Source: Larkinella insperata (GTDB lineage: Bacteria > Bacteroidota > Bacteroidia > Cytophagales > Spirosomataceae). From it: a stretch of 64,000 bases of DNA. The position numbers were made by a program, and so were the translations under genes. Below are positions 9,291 to 18,506 of the stretch, piece by piece; position 1 is the first letter of the stretch, and each line of letters starts with the position of its first letter. Location: assembly GCF_026248825.1 (NCBI RefSeq), contig NZ_CP110973.1:1178001-1242000 (forward strand), given 5' to 3'. The notes beneath the pieces are model-generated. The model saw nothing but the letters and a program-made list of their open reading frames with translations, was not told the origin of the DNA and did no database searches.

Positions 9291-10633
9291 TCGATAGCAA
9301 TAAAATTTATTAGTAAGTACAAGCAAATAGTCGCAACCATAAAAAAGTACCTCTTTTTTTGTTTCAGTTTACATTCAGGCTTTATCGTGCATAACAACCA
9401 ATCGCCAACTGCAAACCAGCCATAGGCTAGTAAAACAGAAGACAAGGCTATCATAACTAGTGGTACTTTAGTCAGGGCCAATAGATATTCTACACTGAGA
9501 CTCAGGACAAAAAATACCGTCGCCAGAATCAAGAAGACACGTTGTTTATTTAATAATTTAAAGACGCTGAACTGAATTAATTGAACCAGTAAATAAGGTC
9601 CAATAAATCCGGACAAATAGCGTACATAAACTGTCGATGCTGAATAGGCAGGCAAAAACGTTTGAACCAAGAATTGAAGAGGAGTTACACTGAAAAATAA
9701 AAATGGTATTAGCAGTAAAATTGAGAAGACAGCTTTATCATAATAGAGTTCTAGCGAATGACGATAAGGGGCTAACTTTTGCATCATAAAGTTAGCAACT
9801 GAGGAAACAACCGTCAGGCACACATTCAATAATGTTGCGGCAAAAGCGTAAAAACCAAATTGACGCGCTGGATAAAAGCCGGCAATGAGTAATTTATCGA
9901 TATTTTGAAAGCCTAAAAAAAGTAAGCCAACAAGTAGAATAGGCAACCCCAAGCTGATGAATTCCTTTGTTTTTCTAAGAATATTAGTCAGGTAAAAATC
10001 TTCTGGCTGTATCGCCGGCCAGCCCTTGGCTTTCTTAGATGCCAAATATACCATGAGTAGAACCGTAACCGCTATCTGAATATTACTAAGCAATATAAGG
10101 TCCAGTGATTTCATGTAACCTGTCTTGCAAGCAGTAAGCCCTACTAGAAAAACCACCTGACTAAATAACGTTAACAGAGGACCGTAATAGAATTTATGAT
10201 GACGGTTAAATAAAGATTGAAGCAGACCTGATAAATTTTGCAAGGCAATCTGATTGGCCACCAATACCGCTGGATTTGTCTGGTACACTTGTGGATATAT
10301 TCCGCTGCCTCCTACAACAACGATAACAGTGTAAACACACACCTGTTGAATAACCAGGTATGAAAAGTCGCGTTTAGCGGACTTTTGCCAGTCTGTACCA
10401 TCTTTGAAGAGCCACTGAATTGTAATACCGTCCGTTAGCCCGAAATGAAACAGTCCGGAAAAGGACGTTATCGTAAGAAATAACCGCCATGTACCGTATT
10501 TTTCGGGGCTTACCTGATCGGCTAAGAGGTAGTTGATATACAACGTAACAACAACGCTGACACCCGTTAATGCTATCAACTTAACGGGTGTTGCATAGGC
10601 GGAAGACACTTTATTTAGGCTACCAATCAACAC
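9287..10633 (-). CDS. Wzx-like polysaccharide flippase (MATE/MOP superfamily)
   Basis: The 448-aa protein has about 12-14 predicted membrane segments (for example LIALTGVSVVVTLYINYLLA, LGLPILLVGLLFLGF and SILLLIPFLFFSV). Its N-terminal pattern, YINYLLADQVSPEKYGTWRLFLTITSF, is typical of polysaccharide exporters of the MOP superfamily. It would flip undecaprenyl-PP-linked repeat units to the periplasm for the Wzy-like polymerase two genes downstream. The only suitable start is the GTG at 10631-10633, 10 nt after the stop of the dehydrogenase gene upstream. Confidence 0.83.
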   Translation of the reverse strand: MLIGSLNKVSSAYATPVKLIALTGVSVVVTLYINYLLADQVSPEKYGTWRLFLTITSFSGLFHFGLTDGITIQWLFKDGTDWQKSAKRDFSYLVIQQVCVYTVIVVVGGSGIYPQVYQTNPAVLVANQIALQNLSGLLQSLFNRHHKFYYGPLLTLFSQVVFLVGLTACKTGYMKSLDLILLSNIQIAVTVLLMVYLASKKAKGWPAIQPEDFYLTNILRKTKEFISLGLPILLVGLLFLGFQNIDKLLIAGFYPARQFGFYAFAATLLNVCLTVVSSVANFMMQKLAPYRHSLELYYDKAVFSILLLIPFLFFSVTPLQFLVQTFLPAYSASTVYVRYLSGFIGPYLLVQLIQFSVFKLLNKQRVFLILATVFFVLSLSVEYLLALTKVPLVMIALSSVLLAYGWFAVGDWLLCTIKPECKLKQKKRYFFMVATICLYLLINFIAIE

Positions 10634-10643
10634 AGATTTGAGA

Positions 10644-11921
10644 TTACAATCGGCTATCTACTATGCTTTTATCCAACAATCCTTTCAAATCATAAATAAC
10701 CGTTTTATCGGTGCGTAGGGCCGCTTGATCCAGCTGCCGGAACTGCTCGTGAGCGACCGCCATTACGATGCCATCGTAGGGCCCGCTTAGCTGATCAATA
10801 AGCCGGAAGCCATACTCATGCTCCACTTCGTCTGCGTTTGCCCACGGATCATACACTTCAACGTTTATGCCATATTCGGTCAGCTCCCGGTAAATATCAA
10901 TGACCCGCGAGTTGCGGATGTCCGGGCAGTTTTCTTTGAACGTAATTCCCAACAGCAGCACCCGTGTGTCCTTGATGGTATGCCCTTTACGAATCATGAG
11001 CTTCACGAGTTTGCTGGCAACAAAGACGCCCATATCATCGTTGATGCGCCGACCCGACAGAATAACCTGCGGGTAATAGCCCAGGCTTTCGGCCTTGTGG
11101 GCCAGGTAATACGGATCAACACCAATGCAGTGGCCACCTACTAAACCGGGCCTGAACTTCAAGAAATTCCACTTGGTTCCGGCGGCCTCCAGCACCTCCA
11201 GCGTATCGATGCCCATCCGATCAAACATCAGAGCTAATTCATTAACAAAGGAAATGTTAACATCCCGCTGGGCGTTTTCGATGGCCTTGCTCGCTTCGGC
11301 CACTTTGATCGACGAAGCCAGGTGCGTGCCCGCCTGAATAATCGACGCATAAAGCTGATCCACAAACCGAGCGGCTTCCGGGGTTGAACCAGACGTTACT
11401 TTCCGGATAGTCGTCAACGTGTGCACCTTATCGCCCGGGTTGATGCGCTCCGGCGAATAGCCGCAGAAAAAATCAACGTTAAAGGTCAATCCGGATTCTT
11501 TTTCAAGGACTGGCACGCAGTCTTCCTCCGTACACCCTGGATAAACCGTTGACTCGTAAATAACCACATCGCCTTTCTTCAGTACCTGCCCGATGGCGCG
11601 CGTAGCCCCCAGCAGAGGCCGCAAATCCGGTTTTTTGTACGCATCAACGGGTGTTGGCACCGTAATGATGTACACCGTACAGCCGGCAATGGCCTCCAGA
11701 TCCGAGGCAAAGCGCAGGCGGTTTGCCTGCCGAAGGGCAGTTTCTTCCGTCTCGCGGGTCCGGTCGTATCCACTTTTCAGTTCTGCCACCCTTCGTTCAT
11801 CGATATCGTACCCTACTACCTCGTATTGTTTCCCAAATTCAACGGCCAGCGGCAACCCCACATAGCCCAAACCAACAACGGCAATGCGCGTGGCCTTTAT
11901 ATCTTGATTCTCGCTCATCAT
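10644..11921 (-). CDS. UDP-N-acetyl-hexosamine 6-dehydrogenase (WbpA/TviB-like)
   Basis: This 425-aa NAD-dependent nucleotide-sugar dehydrogenase oxidises C6 of a UDP-sugar to the uronate. The N-terminal Rossmann motif is AVVGLGYVGLPLAVEFG (residues 13-29), followed by YIITVPTPVD, YESTVYPGCTEEDCVPVLE, FCGYSPERINPGDK, the helix KAIENAQRDVNISFVNELA, and the catalytic-Cys motif GGHCIGVDPYYLAHKAE. The FCGYSPERINPGD and GGHCIGVDPYY signatures fit the WbpA/TviB group acting on UDP-GlcNAc rather than UDP-glucose dehydrogenases. It supplies an acidic sugar for the polymer. It starts with a double ATG and lies 9 nt after the Wzz gene. Confidence 0.85.
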   Translation of the reverse strand: MMSENQDIKATRIAVVGLGYVGLPLAVEFGKQYEVVGYDIDERRVAELKSGYDRTRETEETALRQANRLRFASDLEAIAGCTVYIITVPTPVDAYKKPDLRPLLGATRAIGQVLKKGDVVIYESTVYPGCTEEDCVPVLEKESGLTFNVDFFCGYSPERINPGDKVHTLTTIRKVTSGSTPEAARFVDQLYASIIQAGTHLASSIKVAEASKAIENAQRDVNISFVNELALMFDRMGIDTLEVLEAAGTKWNFLKFRPGLVGGHCIGVDPYYLAHKAESLGYYPQVILSGRRINDDMGVFVASKLVKLMIRKGHTIKDTRVLLLGITFKENCPDIRNSRVIDIYRELTEYGINVEVYDPWANADEVEHEYGFRLIDQLSGPYDGIVMAVAHEQFRQLDQAALRTDKTVIYDLKGLLDKSIVDSRL

Positions 11922-11930
11922 GTTCCAGCT

Positions 11931-12992
11931 TTACAGCCGCCAATCTATGTGTCTTATCAGTACAATCATAGTACCGATGATTCCTCCGACAAAGGTATAT
12001 AGAATAACCATGATGGTGCGACGGGGTTCGCTGCGTTTAGTAGGAACCTGCGCAGGTTCCAGTATTTTCAGAATGGGCGTTTCTTCCTGAATTTTGATTC
12101 GTGTTTGTTCATACTGCTGCGTGATGTTGCTGTACAACCCCTGCGCCAGGTCAAACTCGGCCTGCAATCGGCGTTCCTCAATGGTACCAAGCTGCGTTAC
12201 CATGTACCGGTGCTGGTCTTTGTAGGCCGATAGGTTGACCATAGCCCGGTCGTACCGTTTGCGGGATTCCCGAAACCGTTCTGAAAGAAATTTGAGGTCT
12301 TCCCGCGTTTTCTCAGTTCGGTAGGTAATAACGTAACGGGTCAGGTAATCAATGGCCACCTGACTGACCTGGGCCGCAACTTCCGCATCCGGCATCTTCA
12401 CTTTGATGATAATAACGCCGGATTGCTTGTCGAGATCGGACAAAATCCGTTCCTTGGTATCCTTAACCAGCAATTCCTGATCACGCGTCAGATGCAACGT
12501 TTGCCGGTCATTGAGCGCTTTGGGCACCCTCAACGGTTCTTTCTCCTTAAACCAGTCCAGCCACGAAGGATCTTTCGTCAGAAAAGCCGCCAGCGAGGAA
12601 TATCGCTGTCTGTCAACGGTTCTTACCGGCTGATTCAGCAGATGCAGGATAAACGGCGTACTCTTCAGGACATCCGGGTAGAGGTCAGGCCGAATCGCTT
12701 CCGTATTGCCAACTCCCTCCAGGTTAATACCGGCTAATTCAGCCAGCGCCCCGAACCGTTTCAAGTTCATGGCCGACCGCGCCTGCAACTCCGGCATGAC
12801 CTGCACTTCCGAACTAAACTCAACCGGACTGACCAGGGCCACAACAACCCCAATCAGCGCGAATAGAAAGGCGACTTTCAGTATGTTGTCCTTCTGACGC
12901 CAGACGGTCAGCAAAGCCCACCGTGGCTCCACCTGCGAAGATGGCCGAAGACTACCGGCATCTCGGGGGGACAGCGTTATCCACTTTTTCAT
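11931..12992 (-). CDS. Wzz-type chain-length determinant protein
   Basis: The 353-aa polysaccharide co-polymerase has an N-terminal membrane helix (residues about 39-56, VAFLFALIGVVVALVSPVEF), a long periplasmic coiled-coil-rich region (for example FLSERFRESRKRYDRAMVNL), and a C-terminal membrane helix (IMVILYTFVGGIIGTMIVLI) preceded by the Pro-rich PAQVPTKRSEPRRT. There is no attached tyrosine kinase domain, so it is the Wzz/PCP-1-like type. Its start codon overlaps the stop of the exporter gene by 1 nt (TGATG). It should set polymer length together with the Wzy- and Wza-like proteins. Confidence 0.85.
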   Translation of the reverse strand: MKKWITLSPRDAGSLRPSSQVEPRWALLTVWRQKDNILKVAFLFALIGVVVALVSPVEFSSEVQVMPELQARSAMNLKRFGALAELAGINLEGVGNTEAIRPDLYPDVLKSTPFILHLLNQPVRTVDRQRYSSLAAFLTKDPSWLDWFKEKEPLRVPKALNDRQTLHLTRDQELLVKDTKERILSDLDKQSGVIIIKVKMPDAEVAAQVSQVAIDYLTRYVITYRTEKTREDLKFLSERFRESRKRYDRAMVNLSAYKDQHRYMVTQLGTIEERRLQAEFDLAQGLYSNITQQYEQTRIKIQEETPILKILEPAQVPTKRSEPRRTIMVILYTFVGGIIGTMIVLIRHIDWRL

Positions 12993-15334
12993 CAGAACAA
13001 CCGGATAATTGTTAACACCACAGCCGCCAGGGAAGTAATCCCGGTCATCACCGCAATCCGTTCCGCCGACGACAGTCTGCTCTCTGTTTTAGGCGGTTTT
13101 GACGGAACAACCACCTCCATCCCCGGTTCAGGGTCGGGATAATCCCGAACGCCCAGAAAGCCCCGGGTACGGTTTACTTTCCCGTTGGCATAAATGACAA
13201 ACAGCTTCCGACGCAATGCCTTTGAATTAAAACCACCGGCTTCATTGATGTACGCTCTGATCGACTTCCGGTAATTGAAGTCCACAACCGACGGATTGAG
13301 CACTTCGCCCCGTATTTTAACCAGCTCCGTTTTTCTGGGAATGTGAATGGAATCGCCTTCCAGTAAGAGTAAATTCCCGCTGTCAGACGGTCTGGCAATG
13401 ATTTCACTAAGATTTACCGACACCAGTTCCCGGTTCCGGGTAAAGCGGGTTGCTTTTAAGTAGGCTTCTGACCGCAAACCGCCAGCCCGTTCGATCAAAT
13501 CCGTAATCCGTTCGGATTTGTCACGAATTGAGTAGGCACCCGGGTAGCGAACCTCGCCGGTCAGGGCTACGGTTTTCTGGGCTTCGTAGCGGGGCGATTT
13601 CCGCACAAATACCTGATCGAATGGGCTAAGGGTAAAACGAGCATCGGCTTCGGTCAGTCGCAATCGTTCATTGAGTTCAAACTGAAAAATCCGCACGTTC
13701 TGGTTTTGCGGTAAGCCCGCAGTATCTTTTCGGACCCGCCGGGCAATCTCAACCCGGGAGGCCGTGGCCCCATCGGTAAAACCACCCGCCAGCACAATGA
13801 GGCTGGCCACGCTCATGCTGTCAGCGTAAGCATACGGGCCCGGCCGGTTGACCGCCCCCAGAATCGTCACTACCCTATTTTCGCGCAAATCGCCGTAGGA
13901 CGGTATGTCAATTACATCCTCCCGTTGAAGCACAATGTCCGGCACTTCGTCCCGCATCAGCTTACCCAGATCTACGCCAATCAGCGCAGGGTCCAGATTT
14001 TCCCGCAACCGCCGGATGGTGGCCCGGTTGAGAAAGGCGTCCTCCCGCAGTCCTTCGGCGGTGGTAATAAGCTGGCGCAGGCTCGCGTTTTTTTGCAGCG
14101 CGTAGATCCCGGGCCGAAAAACCGCTCCGTTGATCGTCACCCGGTTTTCATAGCGGTCAATAATGGCGCCAACGGTGTATAAATCGCCCCGCTGCGGCAA
14201 AAATGCTGGAATGTCAGCCGCCGGAACGGTGATGACCTGCAACTCTTTGGGTGTATTCCGGCGCAGGGTCAGCGAAGCCGTATACGCTTTTTCCGTGAAT
14301 CCGCCCGCAAAGGCTAGCAAATTCTTCAGGAGTTCGCCCTTCTGCACTTCGTAGATCGCCGGTTGCTTTACTTCACCGGTTAACTGAACGCGGGTATCAT
14401 AGTGGTTGATAAAAACAATATCCTGATCCTGCAACCGAATATTATCTTTCTGATCGGCCCGGAGCAGGAAATCGTAAATATCCAGCGTACGGACCAGCCG
14501 ATTGCCGCGGTATACCCGGATGTCACGGAATGAACCCCGGTCCGGATCCGGCCCGCCCGATACATAGAGCGCATTGAAAACAGTGGCCAGTGACGAAAGT
14601 GTGTAGGTGCCGGGTTTAACAACCTGGCCGATCAGCGTTACTTTAATGCTCCGGATGCTGCCCAAACTAACACTGGCAAAAATGCCACTGGCGGTTGTAT
14701 TTAATCCGGCATACACCTGCCGGAGCCGGCCAATGATTCGCTGTTCTGCTTGTTCAATGGTCAATCCGTTGACATAAATGGGGCTTAAATTTTCCAGCTT
14801 CACCGCCCCTTCCGGACTAACTTTGGTATGGTAATTCCGCTGCGCGTTTCCGTAAACGTCGATGATCAACTCATCGTCGGGGCCGATCTGGTAATTTTTG
14901 GGGGTCGGTATCCGCAGATTGGGTTCAAACGTAAGATTGGCGTTGGCAAACAGATTCGCGCCAAACACGGTCAGTTTGTTTTCGGCCGCTTCCGGGCGGG
15001 AGAGCGGGGCAACAGCGGTGCTCAAACTGGCTTTGTCGGTTTGTTCGCGGCTTTCTCCCATTGAAACCATTTGCAATTCCTGAGGTGTATATTTGCTTAG
15101 CTCAGTAACTTTGGCACGCATTTTTTTTATATCGGATGGTGCAAATCCACGAGTTAGGGCCAACTGCTCGATCTGCGCTTCGGACATCCTGCTTTTTTTA
15201 GCCTGCTCGATGAATTGACGAATCTGCTCTTCCGATAGGTTATCCACTTTTTGGGCGTATGCCGTGGATTGCAACAGGAAAGCGCTAAAAATCATGAATA
15301 GGCTAAACAATAGTTTACCCCTACCAACTTTCAT
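12992..15334 (-). CDS. Wza-like outer-membrane polysaccharide exporter with multiple SLBB domains
   Basis: The 780-aa protein starts at the ATG 15332-15334, which gives a clean signal peptide (KLLFSLFMIFSAFLLQSTAY then AQ). An N-terminal helical region precedes a Poly_export domain (IGPDDELIIDVYGNAQRNYH) and about five repeated SLBB-type units recognisable as xTVIGAVNRPGPYAY-like segments (LIGQVVKPGTYTL, LTGEVKQPAIYEV, INGAVFRPGIYAL, ILGAVNRPGPYAY, LTGEVRYPGAYSI, IRGEVLNPSVVDF). The C-terminus ends in a hydrophobic helix. It is longer than classical Wza (about 380 aa), as is usual for Bacteroidota. It is the first gene of the operon. Confidence 0.87.
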   Translation of the reverse strand: MKVGRGKLLFSLFMIFSAFLLQSTAYAQKVDNLSEEQIRQFIEQAKKSRMSEAQIEQLALTRGFAPSDIKKMRAKVTELSKYTPQELQMVSMGESREQTDKASLSTAVAPLSRPEAAENKLTVFGANLFANANLTFEPNLRIPTPKNYQIGPDDELIIDVYGNAQRNYHTKVSPEGAVKLENLSPIYVNGLTIEQAEQRIIGRLRQVYAGLNTTASGIFASVSLGSIRSIKVTLIGQVVKPGTYTLSSLATVFNALYVSGGPDPDRGSFRDIRVYRGNRLVRTLDIYDFLLRADQKDNIRLQDQDIVFINHYDTRVQLTGEVKQPAIYEVQKGELLKNLLAFAGGFTEKAYTASLTLRRNTPKELQVITVPAADIPAFLPQRGDLYTVGAIIDRYENRVTINGAVFRPGIYALQKNASLRQLITTAEGLREDAFLNRATIRRLRENLDPALIGVDLGKLMRDEVPDIVLQREDVIDIPSYGDLRENRVVTILGAVNRPGPYAYADSMSVASLIVLAGGFTDGATASRVEIARRVRKDTAGLPQNQNVRIFQFELNERLRLTEADARFTLSPFDQVFVRKSPRYEAQKTVALTGEVRYPGAYSIRDKSERITDLIERAGGLRSEAYLKATRFTRNRELVSVNLSEIIARPSDSGNLLLLEGDSIHIPRKTELVKIRGEVLNPSVVDFNYRKSIRAYINEAGGFNSKALRRKLFVIYANGKVNRTRGFLGVRDYPDPEPGMEVVVPSKPPKTESRLSSAERIAVMTGITSLAAVVLTIIRLF

Positions 15335-15506
15335 ACCTGGACTAGACACGCTGTCAGTAATTGAATTAAACGTAACCAATGGCAAAAACTAGATACTACT
15401 AGCAAACAGTGAACTAAATTACTATAACTTATGCGAATTTGTGTGTACACTATAATATATTATTTCTTGTACATATTTCATGCCATTGTGGTGTAGTTTA
15501 GATGCA

Positions 15507-15539
15507 AAAAGCCCCGAAGGTAACACCTTCGGGGCTTTT
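15507..15539 (-). terminator. Intrinsic terminator of the OmpA-family gene
   Basis: A perfect 15-bp inverted repeat (AAAAGCCCCGAAGGT, 3-nt loop, then its complement) begins 23 nt beyond the stop of the minus-strand OmpA-family gene. On the minus strand it ends in a T-run. It separates that gene from the polysaccharide operon, whose promoter must lie between 15335 and 15506. I could not assign a convincing TTTG/TAnnTTTG pair there. Confidence 0.85.
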
Positions 15540-15561
15540 ACTTTGTGAAGCTTTAGATCAC

Positions 15562-17022
15562 TTACGGAACAAGCCGCAATTCAACCCGACGGTTTTTCGT
15601 CAGACCCGCGCGGGAGTTGTCACCGATGGGCTTGAAGGAACCGAAGTAGTCGATGATGATCCGGTTCGGATCGTTCAGACCTTGTTTAACCAGGTAGTTC
15701 TTAACGGCTTCAACACGACGGCGTGACAGGGCGATGTTGTACCGGTCAGAAGCCCGGCGGTCAGCATGACCTGACAGTTGCAGACGGCATTGAGTTTTGT
15801 TCAACAACTCAACTACCTTGTTCAGCATGTCGTAGAACTGCGGTTTGATGATGTTTTTATCCGTATCGAAAGTTACGTTCGTCAGGATCTCGGCGCAGGC
15901 AATACCGGGCAGCGCTGCACTTACGTATTTATCGAAGTCGATCGCTTCACCAGCTCCAGAGACGATGCTACCGGCTGGTGTGTTGGGTTGGCGGTCGAAG
16001 TAATCCGATACACCGTCGTTGTCAGTATCCATCAACAGTTTCGGATCGATGTCTTTCGGACGGTTTGCTTTAGCAACGGAGTCGATTTGCTCCAGCGTCA
16101 GGATGACCGGCGGTTTGATCAGGTTTTTCGGATCGGTCCAGCGCAGGTGGTAAGTACCCCGCGTGGTGTCGTAGTCGTACTTGCCGTTCACTTTCTGAAC
16201 TTTAACGGCATTTTTGCCTAGCTTGTAAGTAACTGACAACGCTGCGTAGCCCAGTTTATCCATGTTCGATTCCCCTTTGCGTTCGAACGGGTTATCAAAC
16301 TGGCCGCGGGTTCCATAACCGTCGAAGTAGCTTGAGCTGTTGCCACCGATGGTTGCATCCAGGCGGTCGGTGTTTACGTTCGTAAGCCGGAAATCAAGAC
16401 CCAGATCAAAGCGAGAGCTCAGTTCATAGTTCACGGCTACACCAACGGGGATGGCCCAGTCTTTCTCGTATTTGGCTTCCCGCAGAATACCGTCACCGTT
16501 GTTGGTTTTGGTCCAGCGACGTACCCGGCCGGTTCCTAATTCATACGCGGTCGATTTGAAGAATACTACACCCAGACCGGTGTAGGCATCAATCTTCCAG
16601 CGTTTCATTTTATTGATTCCAAACAGCAGACTTTTCAGGTTAACGCTCCCTGTCAAATCGGTTTGAATGAAGTTGGAACGGAAATAAGAGTAATATAACC
16701 GGCGTTTCATCCCAACCAGATTACCGTATTGCCCATCCAACTGGAGGCCAAACAGGTGAGACAACTGCTTTCCGACGGCTACACCGATGAACGCCGAGTT
16801 GCGCTCACTGTAGCTATCAGAGTTGGTTTTCCCAACTGGATAGAAGTCATACTCTCTAAGGTCTCCGAAGAATTGAGTGGGTCCGCCCATGACCGAAACC
16901 GACCAGGTGTTCAGTTTGGCTGGGCCTTCATACGAGGCTTTCGGGTTATACTGAGCACTGGCACCTGTCGCTGCCAGAAGAGCCAGTCCTATTGCCCTCA
17001 CGAACAGGGATACTTTTTTCAT
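15562..17022 (-). CDS. OmpA-family outer membrane protein
   Basis: The 486-aa protein has a signal peptide (MKKVSLFVRAIGLALLAATG, cleaved after ASA), an N-terminal beta-barrel of porin-like type (about residues 35-270, beginning TWSVSVMGGPTQFFGDL), a short Ca-binding-like DTDNDGVSDYFDRQPNTPAG segment (about 333-352), and a C-terminal OmpA/MotB peptidoglycan-binding domain (about 375-486, with TNVTFDTDKNIIKPQFYDML, LSGHADRRASDRYN and NRRVELRLVP). It should anchor the outer membrane to peptidoglycan. It is transcribed alone, with a terminator downstream and tandem repeats in its promoter region. Confidence 0.88.
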   Translation of the reverse strand: MKKVSLFVRAIGLALLAATGASAQYNPKASYEGPAKLNTWSVSVMGGPTQFFGDLREYDFYPVGKTNSDSYSERNSAFIGVAVGKQLSHLFGLQLDGQYGNLVGMKRRLYYSYFRSNFIQTDLTGSVNLKSLLFGINKMKRWKIDAYTGLGVVFFKSTAYELGTGRVRRWTKTNNGDGILREAKYEKDWAIPVGVAVNYELSSRFDLGLDFRLTNVNTDRLDATIGGNSSSYFDGYGTRGQFDNPFERKGESNMDKLGYAALSVTYKLGKNAVKVQKVNGKYDYDTTRGTYHLRWTDPKNLIKPPVILTLEQIDSVAKANRPKDIDPKLLMDTDNDGVSDYFDRQPNTPAGSIVSGAGEAIDFDKYVSAALPGIACAEILTNVTFDTDKNIIKPQFYDMLNKVVELLNKTQCRLQLSGHADRRASDRYNIALSRRRVEAVKNYLVKQGLNDPNRIIIDYFGSFKPIGDNSRAGLTKNRRVELRLVP

Positions 17023-17147
17023 ACTTATCAGGTTATTGTTTGACAGTTAATAAACCATTGAGTGTGGTGAAACAACTTATCTCGGATAGTTTAGCCGGTT
17101 TTTTAAGCCAGTTTTAACGCTTTGCCGCAAAACTATAGATTTTCGTC

Positions 17148-17190
17148 TAGTTTGCAAACAAGATATCAGTAGTTTACAAACAAGTTATCT
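17148..17190. repeat. Two tandem 21-bp repeats upstream of the OmpA-family gene
   Basis: The two units at 17148-17168 and 17170-17190 both read TAGTTTrCAAACAAGwTATC at their cores and differ at only a few positions. The first contains the palindrome GTTTGCAAAC. They lie 126-168 bp upstream of the OmpA-family start and about 65-107 bp beyond the 3' end of tgt. The 22-bp spacing is about two helical turns, which fits a pair of sites for a DNA-binding regulator. Function is inferred. Confidence 0.5.
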
Positions 17191-17254
17191 ACTGCATTGT
17201 TCAACGAAACTATATTAGTTTCTCCGACACAAGAAAAACAGGATTTGGCTATCA

Positions 17255-18385
17255 TCAAAGACGTTGCATCAGTTTTTTTGTCATAGCACCTTTCCATTTA
17301 GCAAAATTACCTCCAATGATCTGTTGTCGGGCCTGCTTCACTAACCATAAATAGAAGGTAAGGTTTTGCAGACTGGCAATTTGTGCCCCTAAAATTTCTT
17401 CCGACCGCATCAAATGCCGAAGATAGGCTTTTGAATAAAAGGTACTGGCATACCCGCCAAGTTCTTCATCAATTGGGCTGAAATCGTCTTTCCAGCGTTC
17501 GTTTTTGATGTTGATGATGCCCTGCGTGGTAAACAGGACACCGTGCCGGGCATTGCGGGTCGGCATTACGCAGTCAAACATATCAACGCCCAGGGCAATG
17601 GCCTCCAGAATATTTTCGGGCGTCCCGACGCCCATCAGGTAACGCGGTTTGTCAGACGGCAGAATCGCGTTCACCAGTTCAATCGTTTTGTACATTTCCT
17701 CCGCGGGTTCGCCCACCGCCAAACCACCGATGGCATTCCCCTCCCGCTGCTGCTCGGCTACGAACTCCGCTGATTGCTGGCGAAGATCCTTGTAGGTACT
17801 CCCCTGAACGATCGGAAACAACGTCTGCTGGTAACCGTATTTGGCGGGTGTGGAGTCGAAGCGTTCAATGCAGCGCGTCAGCCAGCGGTGCGTCATCTCC
17901 ATAGACGTGCGAGCGTACCCGTATTCGCAGGGATACGGAGTGCATTCGTCGAAAGCCATCATAATGTCGGCGCCAATGGTTCGCTGAATGTCCATCACCC
18001 CTTCCGGCGTAAAAATATGTTTTGAGCCGTCGATGTGGGATTTAAAAGTAACTCCGTCTTCCTTGATTTTACGGGTATTCGATAACGAATAAACCTGATA
18101 CCCTCCGCTATCGGTCAGGATAGGCCGGTTCCAGCCATTGAACCGGTGCAACCCACCGGCTTTTTCCAGTACGCTAAGACCAGGCCTTAAATAGAGGTGA
18201 TAGGTGTTGCCCAGAATAATTTCCGCCCGCACATCCTCCACTAACTCCCGCTGGTGGACGGCTTTAACGGTTCCGGCGGTTCCTACGGGCATAAAAATCG
18301 GAGTTTCGATCAGTCCGTGATCGGTTGAAAGAACCCCCGTGCGCGCTTTCGACTCCGGGTCGGTCGCCTGTATGGTAAATTGCAT
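17255..18385 (-). CDS. tgt: Queuine tRNA-ribosyltransferase
   Basis: The 376-aa protein exchanges G34 for the queuosine precursor in the GUN anticodons of tRNAs for Asn, Asp, His and Tyr. The family motifs are clear: GTAGTVKAV, NTYHLYLRPG, LTDSGGYQVYSL (with the general-base Asp), MAFDECTPYP, GGLAVGEP and FDCVMPTRNARHG (nucleophile Asp). Unusually, the C-terminal zinc site (CxCxxC...H) is not present: where the cysteines should be, the sequence reads PIDEELGGYASTFYSKAYLR, while the later His is kept. Divergence of this site may be common in Bacteroidota. The product is otherwise full length. Confidence 0.93.
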   Translation of the reverse strand: MQFTIQATDPESKARTGVLSTDHGLIETPIFMPVGTAGTVKAVHQRELVEDVRAEIILGNTYHLYLRPGLSVLEKAGGLHRFNGWNRPILTDSGGYQVYSLSNTRKIKEDGVTFKSHIDGSKHIFTPEGVMDIQRTIGADIMMAFDECTPYPCEYGYARTSMEMTHRWLTRCIERFDSTPAKYGYQQTLFPIVQGSTYKDLRQQSAEFVAEQQREGNAIGGLAVGEPAEEMYKTIELVNAILPSDKPRYLMGVGTPENILEAIALGVDMFDCVMPTRNARHGVLFTTQGIINIKNERWKDDFSPIDEELGGYASTFYSKAYLRHLMRSEEILGAQIASLQNLTFYLWLVKQARQQIIGGNFAKWKGAMTKKLMQRL

Positions 18386-18506
18386 TTTGTTTGCTCCTGC
18401 TGACTTTTATGACTGCAAAGTTGGAAAGACCTGCGACGAAAATCAAAAGCTGTATATTTGCCGACGTATTCAACGGCTGTCTGTCAGCCAATTATTTCCT
18501 TATTGC

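Noticed and set aside
15335..15506. Promoter of the polysaccharide operon
   Set aside because: It must lie here, but I found no TTTG/TAnnTTTG pair with acceptable spacing on the minus strand, so no site is called.
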